Shown here piece by piece: positions 17,080-25,593 of a stretch of DNA of 64,000 bases. Under the pieces are notes generated by a model. It did no database searches, was not told the DNA's origin, and worked only from the letters and a program-made list of their open reading frames with translations. Source of the DNA: Micavibrio aeruginosavorus EPB. GTDB lineage: Bacteria > Pseudomonadota > Alphaproteobacteria > Micavibrionales > Micavibrionaceae. The stretch's first letter is position 1. Each line of letters opens with the position of its first letter. Where the stretch lies: NCBI RefSeq assembly GCF_000348745.1, contig NC_020812.1, positions 1,931,444-1,995,443 of the forward strand. Reading direction: 5' to 3'. A program made the translations under genes and the position numbers.

Positions 17080-18435
17080 TTAGAACAAAATGCGCACACA
17101 CAACCCCGGATTTGCATCCTCGAGTATGATTTTTGCCTGATGCTGGTTAACCACAGCCTGAACCAGGCTCAGGCCCAGGCCGTTTCCTGGGGTGCTGCGG
17201 CTGCTATCACAGCGGTAAAAATGTTTAAAAACATCGTCCTTCTCATGATCGGGAATGCCTTGGCCGCGGTCTTCGACACGCAACGCTATGCGCTTTCCAT
17301 CAACCGCCGCCAGAACGCGAACAACTGAATGCGGCGGTGCAAATTTAATCGCGTTATCGAGGATATTCGTGCACATCTGAAAAATTTGATCTCTGTCGCC
17401 TTTTATAAACAAGCCAGGCGAAATATGCGTTTCAAGCTTCACCATTTTTTCTTCTGCTACGGGCTCGTATAATTCGGCAACATCAAGCAAAAGACGGGAC
17501 AGGTCGAAATCACGGAAAAAATCTGCGCGCTTCCCCTTCTCAATATTTGCGATGCGCAGTAGTGCATGAAAAATTCCAAGAATACGGTCTGCATCGGCCA
17601 ACAGCGTATCGATTTTGCGGGGATCCGCAGGCTGATTTTTCAACGCCTCTATATCACTCCGCAAGCCAGTTAATGGGGTCCGCAAGTCATGCGCAATGTT
17701 ATTGCTGACCTCACGAATACCACTCATCAAGCTTTCTATTTTCTCCAAGAATTCGTTCAGGACGGTCGCAAGGCTGCTTAGATCATCCCATTCGCTATCA
17801 ATTGACAAACGTTGTGACAGATCGCCCGTTTCAATAATATTCTGTGCCGTTGCGGCAATACGATTAATTCGGCTCACCACGAAATAACTGATCCCGAAAC
17901 TGACAATAACGACAGCCAGCATCAAAACCATAACCATCCATGTCATATGTTTCAGGGTTTCATGGCTTGTGATTAATTCATTCACGTTTCGCGCGACGAT
18001 GACCCTTGATCCATCATCAAACGTATGGATTTTTGCTGCAAAAACCTGCGCGCCATCTGCTGTATTCAGCGTAAAGCGTAAAACGCCTTCCATAAAATTT
18101 TCAATATCGTTTGGCATGGGGTCAATGGCCCCGGCGATGAGGGTACCATTTACGGATTCATAACGAAAACGAACAATCGGATCATTGTCTCCACGCCGCT
18201 TGATATAGGGGACAAGATTATCGTTCTTTGTTTCGGCAAGAGTGGAAAGCATGGCGATTTCAATATTAATCGCCGCTTCGCTTTCACGGAGAAATTCGCG
18301 CTTCCCGAACTCGGTCAGAAAATAGCCTAACATCCCCGCAGACAAAGCCAGCAGGATGGTAAACAATAAAGCCATCCTGAAACTTGAGCTGTCCAGATAT
18401 CGCCTAGAAACTGTCTTCGATAATGTATCCCGCAC
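17080..18435 (-). CDS. Membrane sensor histidine kinase
   Basis: About 450 residues. Membrane spans lie near residues 20-40 and 160-182, with a periplasmic domain of ~115 residues between. HAMP, HisKA (NNIAHDLRTPLTG) and HATPase (NILDNAIKFAP, DRGQGIP, GNGLGLSLVQAVVNQH) domains follow. It phosphorylates the response regulator encoded just upstream. The likely start is a GTG inside the end of the regulator gene, giving a 32-base overlap; an ATG at 18468 is another option. The gene lies 85 bases ahead of the photo-oxidative stress operon on the same strand, so it may control that operon. Confidence 0.9.
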   Translation of the reverse strand: MRDTLSKTVSRRYLDSSSFRMALLFTILLALSAGMLGYFLTEFGKREFLRESEAAINIEIAMLSTLAETKNDNLVPYIKRRGDNDPIVRFRYESVNGTLIAGAIDPMPNDIENFMEGVLRFTLNTADGAQVFAAKIHTFDDGSRVIVARNVNELITSHETLKHMTWMVMVLMLAVVIVSFGISYFVVSRINRIAATAQNIIETGDLSQRLSIDSEWDDLSSLATVLNEFLEKIESLMSGIREVSNNIAHDLRTPLTGLRSDIEALKNQPADPRKIDTLLADADRILGIFHALLRIANIEKGKRADFFRDFDLSRLLLDVAELYEPVAEEKMVKLETHISPGLFIKGDRDQIFQMCTNILDNAIKFAPPHSVVRVLAAVDGKRIALRVEDRGQGIPDHEKDDVFKHFYRCDSSRSTPGNGLGLSLVQAVVNQHQAKIILEDANPGLCVRILF

Positions 18436-19087
18436 CGCGCACCGTCTTGATAAAACTGTTATCCGCATCACCCAGCTTTTTGCGCAGACGGCTGATATGC
18501 ACGTCGATGACGCTGGTTTGTGGATCAAAATGATAATCCCACACACCCTCCAGTAACATTGTCCGGGTTACAAGCTGGCCTTTAAACTTCAACAGATACT
18601 CGAGAAGCTGAAACTCGCGCGCCTGCAATTCAATAAAACGGCCCGCGCGTTTCACCTTGCGACTTAAAAGATCCATTTCAAGGTCACAGGCTGTTAGAAT
18701 GGCTGATTGCTGCGTTTTATTGGCCACTGCCGATCGTTTGCCCAGTGCCTCAACGCGCGCAAGGAGCTCGATAAACGCGAACGGTTTAACAAGATAATCA
18801 TCCCCGCCAGAGCGAAGGCCGGATACCCGGTCATCAACATCACCAAGCGCGCTTAAAATCAGGACACCCGTAAGGTTCCCACTGCCACGCAATGTTCGTA
18901 TGACAGACAGGCCGTCCATCTTTGGCAACATGCGGTCAATCACTAAAACATCATATTTTTCATTTGATGCCAGATGCAATCCCGCCTCGCCATCCGCGGC
19001 AAGGTCCACGACATGGCCGGCTTCTTTAAGGCCCTTATGGATGTAATCCCTTATCTTCTGATCATCTTCAACAATAAGAATTTTCAT
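18404..19087 (-). CDS. OmpR-family response regulator
   Basis: 227 residues. The receiver domain has the acidic pair near residues 8-9, the phospho-acceptor Asp in DVLVIDRMLPKMDGL (about 51), and Lys in DYLVKPFAF (about 102). The winged-helix DNA-binding domain covers about 130-225 (LQAREFQLLEYLLKF, VIDVHISRLRKKLGD). It is paired with the overlapping histidine kinase gene. Targets are unknown; the adjoining htpX stress operon and lipid-modification operon are candidates by position. Confidence 0.93.
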   Translation of the reverse strand: MKILIVEDDQKIRDYIHKGLKEAGHVVDLAADGEAGLHLASNEKYDVLVIDRMLPKMDGLSVIRTLRGSGNLTGVLILSALGDVDDRVSGLRSGGDDYLVKPFAFIELLARVEALGKRSAVANKTQQSAILTACDLEMDLLSRKVKRAGRFIELQAREFQLLEYLLKFKGQLVTRTMLLEGVWDYHFDPQTSVIDVHISRLRKKLGDADNSFIKTVRGAGYIIEDSF

Positions 19088-19188
19088 TTAAAACCCGCCT
19101 GCCTGACATGAAAACATCAATACCGCGTTTCCCGCAGCTTGCCTATATCCACATGGCGGAAAAGCGGTGGCGATATTGATCCGCGTCA

Positions 19189-20067
19189 TTAGACAGCGCG
19201 CCGCCATGGATTTTGTTCTGTTTTTCTCGCAGATGGGGCCGATTTCGCCATTTTTCGTAAGGCTGATACACGATTCTCAGTGCTCGGGTGCGTCGAAAAA
19301 AGGTTGTCCATCTTGCGCATATGCAGGGGGTTCACAATAAACATATGCGCCGTTGCCGGATTTTGTTCAGCGACATGATTGTCGACATTCCCGGCTATGG
19401 AATCCAGTTTTTCCAAAGCTGAAGCCAACGCCATCGGATCGCCACATATCGCCGCGCCATCCTTATCGGCCGAATATTCGCGTACGCGCGATATGGTCAT
19501 TTGCACCAAAGAGGCCGCAAGCGGCGCCAAAATCATGACGGCTATCGACGCCAACATACCGCCGGGACGATCACGATCATGGCCAAAAAACATCGCGAAG
19601 TTTGCTAGCATTGATACGGCCCCCGCGATTGTCGCGGTAATCGTCATGGTCAATGTGTCACGATTTTTGATATGAGCCAGCTCATGCGCGATCACGCCGC
19701 GTAACTCACGCTCATTCAAAATATTCATGATGCCGGTCGTGACCGCCACAGCGCCGTTTTGCGGGTTTCGACCGGTGGCAAAGGCATTGGGCTGGGCATT
19801 TTCAATGATATAAACACGAGGCATGGGCATATTGGCCCGCTGCACCAATTCATACGTCATATCATAAATAGGACCGGACTCAATCAGCTTCGCACCATAC
19901 AGGCGTAAAACCATTTTGTCCGAAAACCACCAGCTCCCGACATTCATCGCCGCTGCAAAAATCAGGGCGATCACCATTCCTTGCTGGCCACCCAGCATCA
20001 TGCCAATCCCACCGAACAACGCCGTCATCGCGGCCAGCAGGACAAATGTTTTCATGGTACTCATCAT
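19189..20067 (-). CDS. htpX: Membrane zinc metalloprotease HtpX
   Basis: About 292 residues. Two N-terminal membrane segments (KTFVLLAAMTALFGGIG and MVIALIFAAAMNVG) come before the peptidase M48 site HELAHIKNRDTL. Two further hydrophobic stretches follow, with the third zinc-ligand region in REYSADKDGA. HtpX degrades misfolded inner-membrane proteins. GGAGGT five bases before ATG-ATG fixes the start; the longer upstream frame is not a real extension. It is last in an operon with a CaCA antiporter, a zf-TFIIB-like, an amphi-Trp and a YdcH-like gene. Confidence 0.95.
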   Translation of the reverse strand: MMSTMKTFVLLAAMTALFGGIGMMLGGQQGMVIALIFAAAMNVGSWWFSDKMVLRLYGAKLIESGPIYDMTYELVQRANMPMPRVYIIENAQPNAFATGRNPQNGAVAVTTGIMNILNERELRGVIAHELAHIKNRDTLTMTITATIAGAVSMLANFAMFFGHDRDRPGGMLASIAVMILAPLAASLVQMTISRVREYSADKDGAAICGDPMALASALEKLDSIAGNVDNHVAEQNPATAHMFIVNPLHMRKMDNLFSTHPSTENRVSALRKMAKSAPSARKTEQNPWRRAV

Positions 20068-20084
20068 TTGCGACCTCCATTCAT

Positions 20085-21044
20085 CTATGTGGGTGTACCA
20101 TTCATATAAAGCCAGACCGTGTACGCCGTATAAGCGACCAGCATGGCCGCACCGCTGATCCGGCCAATCGTCATACCGCGCAGCAGATAAACAGACAGGA
20201 AAGCAGATACCCCCAGCATAATCCACACATCATAGGCGGCGATGTGCGATGAGATAGGGATCGGCGAAATGATGGCCGTAACCCCAAGAATGGACAGAAT
20301 GTTAAAAATATTACTGCCCAGAATATTGCCGATCACGACATCGCTATGCTTGCGCATCGCCGCAATAAAGGCCGTCGCCAGCTCCGGCAAGGATGTACCA
20401 ACCGCAACGACCGTCAACCCAATAACGGCTTCTGATATGCCGAAACCTCTGGCGATTGAAACCGCACCTTCAACAAGGATATACGCGCCACCGATCAACA
20501 GAACCAAACCGCCTAATGCAAAACCAGCGGCCGTCATTCGGCTTAACCGGGGCTCCCCCTCGACGTCCTCTTCGATGTGATGCGCTACGTCGGAACAAAC
20601 CTTTTTATCCTGGCAATAAGACCACACAATATAGGCGACGAGAGCCAAAAACATGATCAGTCCAGCGAAAAACGAAACCATACCCATGGTCGCCAAGCCA
20701 CACAGGGCAAGGCTGGCCCCGAGCATGACAAAAACATCACGCTTGATAGAATTTCCGGCGATCGTGATTGGGTATAAAACAGCCGCCAACCCTACAATCA
20801 GAAGGATATTGGCAATGTTGCTTCCAACGACATTACCAATCGCGATATCAGATGCTCCCTTTAGCGCGGCCCCGACCGAAACGGTCATTTCGGGCATAGA
20901 CGTACCAAAACCAACAATGACCGCACTGACCAAAAGTTTGGAAAGGCCAAAATTCCGTGCCAGAGAAACAGCACCACGAATGAGCCCTTCGCCGCCAAAG
21001 AACAGCAGGATCAGGCCACCCACAACCATCAGAATATCAATCAT
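20085..21044 (-). CDS. Calcium/sodium antiporter (CaCA, YrbG-like)
   Basis: 319 residues in two inverted halves of about five membrane helices. The paired alpha repeats are FGTSMPEMTVSVGAALKGAS with GNVVGSNIANIL, and VGTSLPELATAFIAAM with GNILGSNIFNIL. These carry the acidic residues that bind the cation. A charged loop at about 140-170 joins the halves. The start MIDILMVVGG is chosen over an upstream Met because it begins directly with the first helix. The gene ends 17 bases before htpX, so the two are probably co-transcribed. Confidence 0.93.
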   Translation of the reverse strand: MIDILMVVGGLILLFFGGEGLIRGAVSLARNFGLSKLLVSAVIVGFGTSMPEMTVSVGAALKGASDIAIGNVVGSNIANILLIVGLAAVLYPITIAGNSIKRDVFVMLGASLALCGLATMGMVSFFAGLIMFLALVAYIVWSYCQDKKVCSDVAHHIEEDVEGEPRLSRMTAAGFALGGLVLLIGGAYILVEGAVSIARGFGISEAVIGLTVVAVGTSLPELATAFIAAMRKHSDVVIGNILGSNIFNILSILGVTAIISPIPISSHIAAYDVWIMLGVSAFLSVYLLRGMTIGRISGAAMLVAYTAYTVWLYMNGTPT

Positions 21045-21103
21045 TATTTTTCTTCCCCTTGAAAACAGCCAGGGAAGAGAGTCCCCTTCCCCGGCATACG
21101 GCA

Positions 21104-21436
21104 TTAAAAGTCAAACAGATCCATGATCCGAGACATTTTACCTTCTTTTTTGTAATGCTTCCCGGAACCGTAATAGCCTTTTTCTTTATATCGACGATAA
21201 TCGTCATCATCGCGCTGATATCGCTCACCCCCATCAAAGCTTTTGTTTGATTGATAGGATTGTGCCGTTGCGCGCATTTCGGCCTCCATATCCTCACGCA
21301 CGAGATGCAAGATTTTTTCGAGTTCACCTTTATCAAGCCATATCCCGCCGGATGTCGGACAAACGTCAAGTTCAATCCCATAACGATGAATCTGACGCAT
21401 CGGGGAACCATCAATAGGCGATGTCATGAGTGGCAT
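21104..21436 (-). CDS. Degenerate zf-TFIIB-type small protein
   Basis: 110 residues. The N-terminal part aligns by eye with zf-TFIIB proteins (IELDVCPTSGGIWLDKGELE), but only one of the usual four cysteines is left: the first CxxC is SPIDG and the second is CPTS. Zinc binding is therefore unlikely or different. The C-terminal half is charged and Tyr-rich (DDDDYRRYKEKGYYGSG). GAGGAG precedes the start. It belongs to the YdcH/amphi-Trp/antiporter/htpX operon; its role is unknown. Confidence 0.75.
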   Translation of the reverse strand: MPLMTSPIDGSPMRQIHRYGIELDVCPTSGGIWLDKGELEKILHLVREDMEAEMRATAQSYQSNKSFDGGERYQRDDDDYRRYKEKGYYGSGKHYKKEGKMSRIMDLFDF

Positions 21437-21468
21437 TTGAAACTCCTCTTTCTCTTAAATTTTTACGC

Positions 21469-21705
21469 TTAATACGTCCATTTGATTTGGAATTCGACTT
21501 CTTCTTCACCGTTCCCACGTTCATGCTCGACGCTGAGAACGGCACCTTTTGGAACGTAAATACGCTCACCAGCAACCTGGATATCAAAACGATCACCCTG
21601 TTCAAGGCAGTCTGCCAGTCGACGGATTTTTTCGACAAACTGCTCAACGCTGTAGGTTTTTTCAATATCTCGGCTTTGTTTCGACGTTTCTGTACCAGAT
21701 GTCAT
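21469..21705 (-). CDS. Amphi-Trp domain protein
   Basis: 78 residues, nearly all one amphi-Trp domain ending in the marker FQIKWTY, with YSVEQFVEKIRRLADCLEQG in the middle. Such small proteins are common in stress and phosphorelay contexts, but their biochemical role is not established. It is second in a five-gene stress operon, 34 bases after the YdcH-like gene. AAAGGA stands six bases before ATG. Confidence 0.82.
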   Translation of the reverse strand: MTSGTETSKQSRDIEKTYSVEQFVEKIRRLADCLEQGDRFDIQVAGERIYVPKGAVLSVEHERGNGEEEVEFQIKWTY

Positions 21706-21739
21706 GATTTATCCTTTCCTATGAGAATGCTGATGGGAT

Positions 21740-21967
21740 TTATAGGGCGCGCCCGGACCGCCCGCGAACGCGAACACGGACAGGCTGAAGATGCAGATAC
21801 GTATTGTCATACCTGTACCTTTCCATACGCGCGCGGATCGCCAGACAAATTTTCTTGAGCTTGAGCAGGCGCATCCAGTCCGGCCAACGGCGTGTGCGCT
21901 CTCTCTCGATCTCTTGCTGGATCTGAGCCGATTTGAATAACAGTGATTTGAAGTGCTGCACTGACAT
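21740..21967 (-). CDS. YdcH-like (DUF465) small protein
   Basis: 75 residues. The helical pattern LLFKSAQIQQEIERER, then LLKLKKICLAIRARMERY, matches DUF465/YdcH proteins, which are short basic antiparallel helices of unknown function. AGGAGG five bases before ATG is a strong ribosome-binding site and decides this start over a longer overlapping frame. It is the first gene of the stress operon that ends with htpX. Confidence 0.7.
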   Translation of the reverse strand: MSVQHFKSLLFKSAQIQQEIERERTRRWPDWMRLLKLKKICLAIRARMERYRYDNTYLHLQPVRVRVRGRSGRAL

Positions 21968-21982
21968 ATCATCCTCCTTATC

Positions 21983-22052
21983 ATCAAAGTTACAGCTTTG
22001 ATCGGGAGGTTTTCGGTGTCAGGATTTAGAAAAAGTCAGCCGACACCGGAAA
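21983..22052 (-). promoter_or_regulatory. Two dyad elements in the leader of the YdcH-htpX operon
   Basis: ATCAAAG/CTTTGAT (21983-21989 with 21996-22002) sits just upstream of the ribosome-binding site of the first gene. Further up, TTTCGGTGTC (22011-22020) pairs with GACACCGGAAA (22042-22052) with one bulge. They may be operators or a structured 5' leader. The 277-base gap to the next gene holds no other recognisable feature. Confidence 0.35.
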
Positions 22053-22244
22053 ACATGTTCCCGATGCGGTCCGACATCACGATAAGATTTGTAAATTAAT
22101 TTCCTATCGCCAGAGGGGCCCGGCCCGCCACATCGACCAAATATAGTTAGATTTTTATTCTTGGCAAGGGGGTGGCTCAATATGAAAACGGCCATGAAAT
22201 CAAGCCGTTAAGAGAAAGGGGCCCTATTTGATACAGCGCCCTCC

Positions 22245-23234
22245 TCAGGCAGCCCCGCACTCTCGTCGGCGAAGGCTGGCAATATTGCGTTTAATTCTTG
22301 AAAGAAAATTAGCCGCATACACGCCATTTATAACCCTGTGGTCAAAGGACAGAATCAGATTGCTGATGCGCACCTTGGAACCATCACGATCAAACCCCCA
22401 ATAGGGCGTCCCAATGAATAAGGTGGCCACAGAGGGCGAAACAACAATTGGTGTCCCCCGAATGGTGTCAAACGCTGACATATCGCTGATTGACACAGAA
22501 TGATAGGCCGAGCTGGCGTTAGCGTCTGACAGAAGAGCTTTCAGTTTAGACTGCACCTCAAAGTGATTTGGTCCACCCGAGAGCGTAATGACAGGCGTCA
22601 GAAGAACATCATCACCGCAGGACTTTGCGATTCCAATATGGGCTGATTCGTTTATCTCAATTCGCGCATCATCAATCAGCCGGGCCCTGAATTTATCAAA
22701 TGAGCGCATGGCCTCACCACAAGCCCAGGTGAAAAGCCCAAGGCTTGATATTTTATCAGCGCTGGATTTTCTATACGCCTTCTTGAGATCATCGATGTAA
22801 GACCAATTAACCTGGCTTTCGATTGAAACCTGGACAATATCACGCTTTGAATGCACCATATTTTTGATAAGTGACACTTGCAATGGCGGAAGGTTTTCCT
22901 GTCTCCAAGCTGGGTCGTTTGATACGCGCGGGACGCGTTGCTCACCTTTCCGTTTTTGACCAAAATTATCGCCAAGGACATGAACAGGGTTTTGCCCATC
23001 AATCCTAACAATAATTTCACCGACATCAATTGTCGCTCCTGCATCGACCAAAATCTGATTAACCACACCAGAGATCGGCGCAGGAATTTCCATTACAGCT
23101 TTGTTCGTTTCGACTTCCAGAAGACTCTCATCCGCGCTGACCCGATCCCCTTCGCTTTTGAGAAGTTTTAGCACCTTGACGCTCCGCGTACTTTCGCCCA
23201 ATTGAGGAACACGCATTTCAAAAAGATTACTCAT
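22245..23234 (-). CDS. 2-oxoacid dehydrogenase E2-like acyltransferase, no binding domain
   Basis: 329 residues. The lipoyl domain covers 1-78 with the lipoylated Lys45 in ETNKAVMEI. A catalytic acyltransferase domain covers about 120-325. Between them is only ~35 residues, so the peripheral subunit-binding domain that normally holds E1 and E3 is missing. The catalytic motif reads DHRVING: His299 is kept but the usual Asp is Asn303. It starts two bases after the fused E1 gene. It should pass an acyl group from lipoate to CoA, but the altered motif makes the activity uncertain. It is the last gene of the luxI operon. Confidence 0.88.
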   Translation of the reverse strand: MSNLFEMRVPQLGESTRSVKVLKLLKSEGDRVSADESLLEVETNKAVMEIPAPISGVVNQILVDAGATIDVGEIIVRIDGQNPVHVLGDNFGQKRKGEQRVPRVSNDPAWRQENLPPLQVSLIKNMVHSKRDIVQVSIESQVNWSYIDDLKKAYRKSSADKISSLGLFTWACGEAMRSFDKFRARLIDDARIEINESAHIGIAKSCGDDVLLTPVITLSGGPNHFEVQSKLKALLSDANASSAYHSVSISDMSAFDTIRGTPIVVSPSVATLFIGTPYWGFDRDGSKVRISNLILSFDHRVINGVYAANFLSRIKRNIASLRRRECGAA

Positions 23235-23236
23235 GA

Positions 23237-25270
23237 TTATTGCCCCAGCGTCGAAGCGATTGCGGATTTTACTTTATTTACATCAGGGAGAACCTGGCGT
23301 TCCAAATTAGGGTGGAAACCTATATGGACATCCCCCCTTGATACAAGTTGCGGAGACGCGTACATATTGCCCCACACATCCTGACGACTACAGACCTCGC
23401 TAATAATCGCCTGGCCAAAACCGCAAGTCTTTACGTCTTCCTGAACGACGACAAGACGGCCGGTTTTTTTGACTGACGCGAAAACAGTTTCCCAATCACA
23501 GGGAACGATTGAATATAAATCAATAACTTCGCAATAAACGCCGGAAGCGGCATAAGAGCGAGCCGCATCCTCAGCAATGGAAACGCAATTTCCCCACGCG
23601 ACAATCGTGACATGCTCTCCTCGAATACGAATATGTGCCCCGTTTCGTTGACCAGAATGCGCCTCCGCCATGTCGTATTGAACATGAAACTGTCGCTTCG
23701 GCAGGAGGATAATTGTAGGATTCCCAGAATGAAGCGCCGCGTACAGGGCATTTGATGCGTCCTCCGGACGGCTCGGCACAATGACATTCAAACCCGGACA
23801 ATGCGCGAACAAGGCCTCGTTGCTTTGGCTGTGCCACGGCCCGCCATTCGATATGAATGAGCCGCACGGGGCATAGATGACCAACGGACAGCTATAGTCA
23901 CCGTTGCTCCGCCATCGCAAGGTCGATATTTGATTGGCGATTTGGTTGAGCGCTGGCCCAACAAAATCAACAAACTGTAACTCAAATATAGGAAAAAACC
24001 CCGCTACGGATAAACCAGACGCCAATCCAGCAATTGTCGCTTCGGCAAGAGGCGAATTCACCACCCGCCCCGGATGCTTCGTTGACAACCCTTTTGTCAG
24101 ACCAAAAACACCGCCTTTGGGGTCTTCAATATCTTCGCCAAACAAAATAACTTTTTTGTTCTCATGAAGAATGGCATCGAGGGTTGATACCCAGGCTCCA
24201 GCCATATCCCACGTTTGATGGTCATTACTGAATACATTGCGCTTAAAAAATGAACGATCCAGATTTTCATTCTGCGCGCAAAGGACGTTGGAATCCGCAA
24301 CGTCCAGATCGGGATCGGCGGCATTTTCAGCACGGATATACGTTTCACGCACGCACTCTTTGGCCCATTTCGCCATTTCATCAAAAAATTCTTGATTATA
24401 AGAGCTATCCAATTTGAATAAATCAGACTGAGCCTGATCCAGCGGGTCACGCATCTGCATACGAATAAGCTCTTCAGAACTTCTGTATTTTTCGTGATCA
24501 TCAGAGCCCGTGTGCGGGGACAATCGGTCTAATTGAGCCCAAATGACAGCGGGTTTTCTATCAGAACGCACATCTTCAACAACAGATCGTGCGCGTAATT
24601 CAAATTGAAAAGGCTTTCTTGCGTCGATCTCGTGAAGATAATCTTGTGGCAGCATTCCCAAGGATAATGGCGTCATTTCACCCGTAGGAGTGCTAATTCC
24701 ATACCCATTATCCTCTACAACAAAGACAACAGGCAGAGATTCCTGTATCGCAAAGGCCAAAGCCTCAAAAAACTCACCCTGTCGCGCACTCGCATCGCCA
24801 ATAAAGCAAAAAACGACATTATCTTTGCCTTCTTTTTTCAGTCCCCATGCCGTACCCGCAGCCGGCAAGCACTGCAATGCCGTTGGCGTTGCGGCAGATA
24901 TGATATTTAATTTTTTACAGCTAAAGTGGTTCACAAGCTGCCGACCGCCACTGCTCGATTCCGCCTTGGCGAAATATCCGAGCGCGATGTCATAAAGCGA
25001 CATCCCCAAAGACAACATCAAGGCCCGATCGCGGTAATGGGCGTATACGTAGTCACCAGGCATAATCGACGTTGAAAGGCCCACGAGCCCCTCATGCCCG
25101 GAGCTTGAGACATGAAATTGTCCCCGCCCCTGACGAAATAGAATATTTTCCCTTAAATCAGATTCTCTGGACAGCATCATATGCTTTACCAAAGACAGCC
25201 TCTGTTCATTTAAATCAAGGCCAACATCACGTGACAAGTCAGGATTACTAGAATACGCATTAGTTTTCAT
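23237..25270 (-). CDS. Fused E1 alpha-beta 2-oxoacid dehydrogenase (branched-chain type)
   Basis: About 677 residues joining both E1 subunits. Residues ~20-335 are E1 alpha with the thiamine diphosphate motif (GDASARQGEF at 158, then EDNGYGIS at 187). Residues ~355-675 are E1 beta (VILFGEDIEDPKGGVFGLTK; GPWHSQSNEALFAHCPG). The loop RLSPHTGSDDHEKYR resembles the branched-chain enzymes (BkdAA) rather than pyruvate dehydrogenase. It decarboxylates a 2-oxo acid and charges the lipoyl group of the E2 encoded next. No E3 gene is nearby, so a housekeeping E3 is assumed. The chosen ATG overlaps the preceding gene by 11 bases. Confidence 0.9.
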   Translation of the reverse strand: MKTNAYSSNPDLSRDVGLDLNEQRLSLVKHMMLSRESDLRENILFRQGRGQFHVSSSGHEGLVGLSTSIMPGDYVYAHYRDRALMLSLGMSLYDIALGYFAKAESSSGGRQLVNHFSCKKLNIISAATPTALQCLPAAGTAWGLKKEGKDNVVFCFIGDASARQGEFFEALAFAIQESLPVVFVVEDNGYGISTPTGEMTPLSLGMLPQDYLHEIDARKPFQFELRARSVVEDVRSDRKPAVIWAQLDRLSPHTGSDDHEKYRSSEELIRMQMRDPLDQAQSDLFKLDSSYNQEFFDEMAKWAKECVRETYIRAENAADPDLDVADSNVLCAQNENLDRSFFKRNVFSNDHQTWDMAGAWVSTLDAILHENKKVILFGEDIEDPKGGVFGLTKGLSTKHPGRVVNSPLAEATIAGLASGLSVAGFFPIFELQFVDFVGPALNQIANQISTLRWRSNGDYSCPLVIYAPCGSFISNGGPWHSQSNEALFAHCPGLNVIVPSRPEDASNALYAALHSGNPTIILLPKRQFHVQYDMAEAHSGQRNGAHIRIRGEHVTIVAWGNCVSIAEDAARSYAASGVYCEVIDLYSIVPCDWETVFASVKKTGRLVVVQEDVKTCGFGQAIISEVCSRQDVWGNMYASPQLVSRGDVHIGFHPNLERQVLPDVNKVKSAIASTLGQ

Positions 25271-25583
25271 GGCGACGCCCAGATTCAAAAATTTGTTCCA
25301 TTTCACCCAGCATAAGCCCACGGACTCGCGAATTATCAATCGCGGCGTAACGCCTTAAAATGCGATGTATGGCCTCAACCTCCTGTTCTTTTATAAAATC
25401 TCGACCCAAGCTGGAAAGATCAACGCCACCCTCTGACCTTATCCATGAATAGGAATCATCGATGGCTTTTTGGAATATTCTTGCGACCAGCTCCTGATCA
25501 ATAATCCGCAGTTGGCCAACCAACCATTCCGCACATAGAAAAATATTATTCAAATCATTCGCAATATTTTTATTATCTGACAT
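25260..25583 (-). CDS. Small unknown protein of the luxI-E1-E2 operon
   Basis: 107 residues, soluble and mostly helical by appearance (LVARIFQKAIDDSYSWIRSE; AIHRILRRYAAIDNSRVRGL). I recognise no family. GAGGGTG precedes MSDNKN, ten bases after the luxI stop, and the end overlaps the E1 start (ATGAAAACTAA), so it is almost certainly translated with both. It could be a subunit or an assembly factor replacing the missing subunit-binding domain of E2, or a regulator of the signal synthase. Neither is shown by sequence. Confidence 0.75.
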   Translation of the reverse strand: MSDNKNIANDLNNIFLCAEWLVGQLRIIDQELVARIFQKAIDDSYSWIRSEGGVDLSSLGRDFIKEQEVEAIHRILRRYAAIDNSRVRGLMLGEMEQIFESGRRHEN

Positions 25584-25593
25584 TTCACCCTCT

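Noticed and set aside
17041-17328. Small plus-strand open frame over the end of the histidine kinase gene
   Set aside because: The kinase ATP-binding motifs are on the minus strand and the small frame has no ribosome-binding site.
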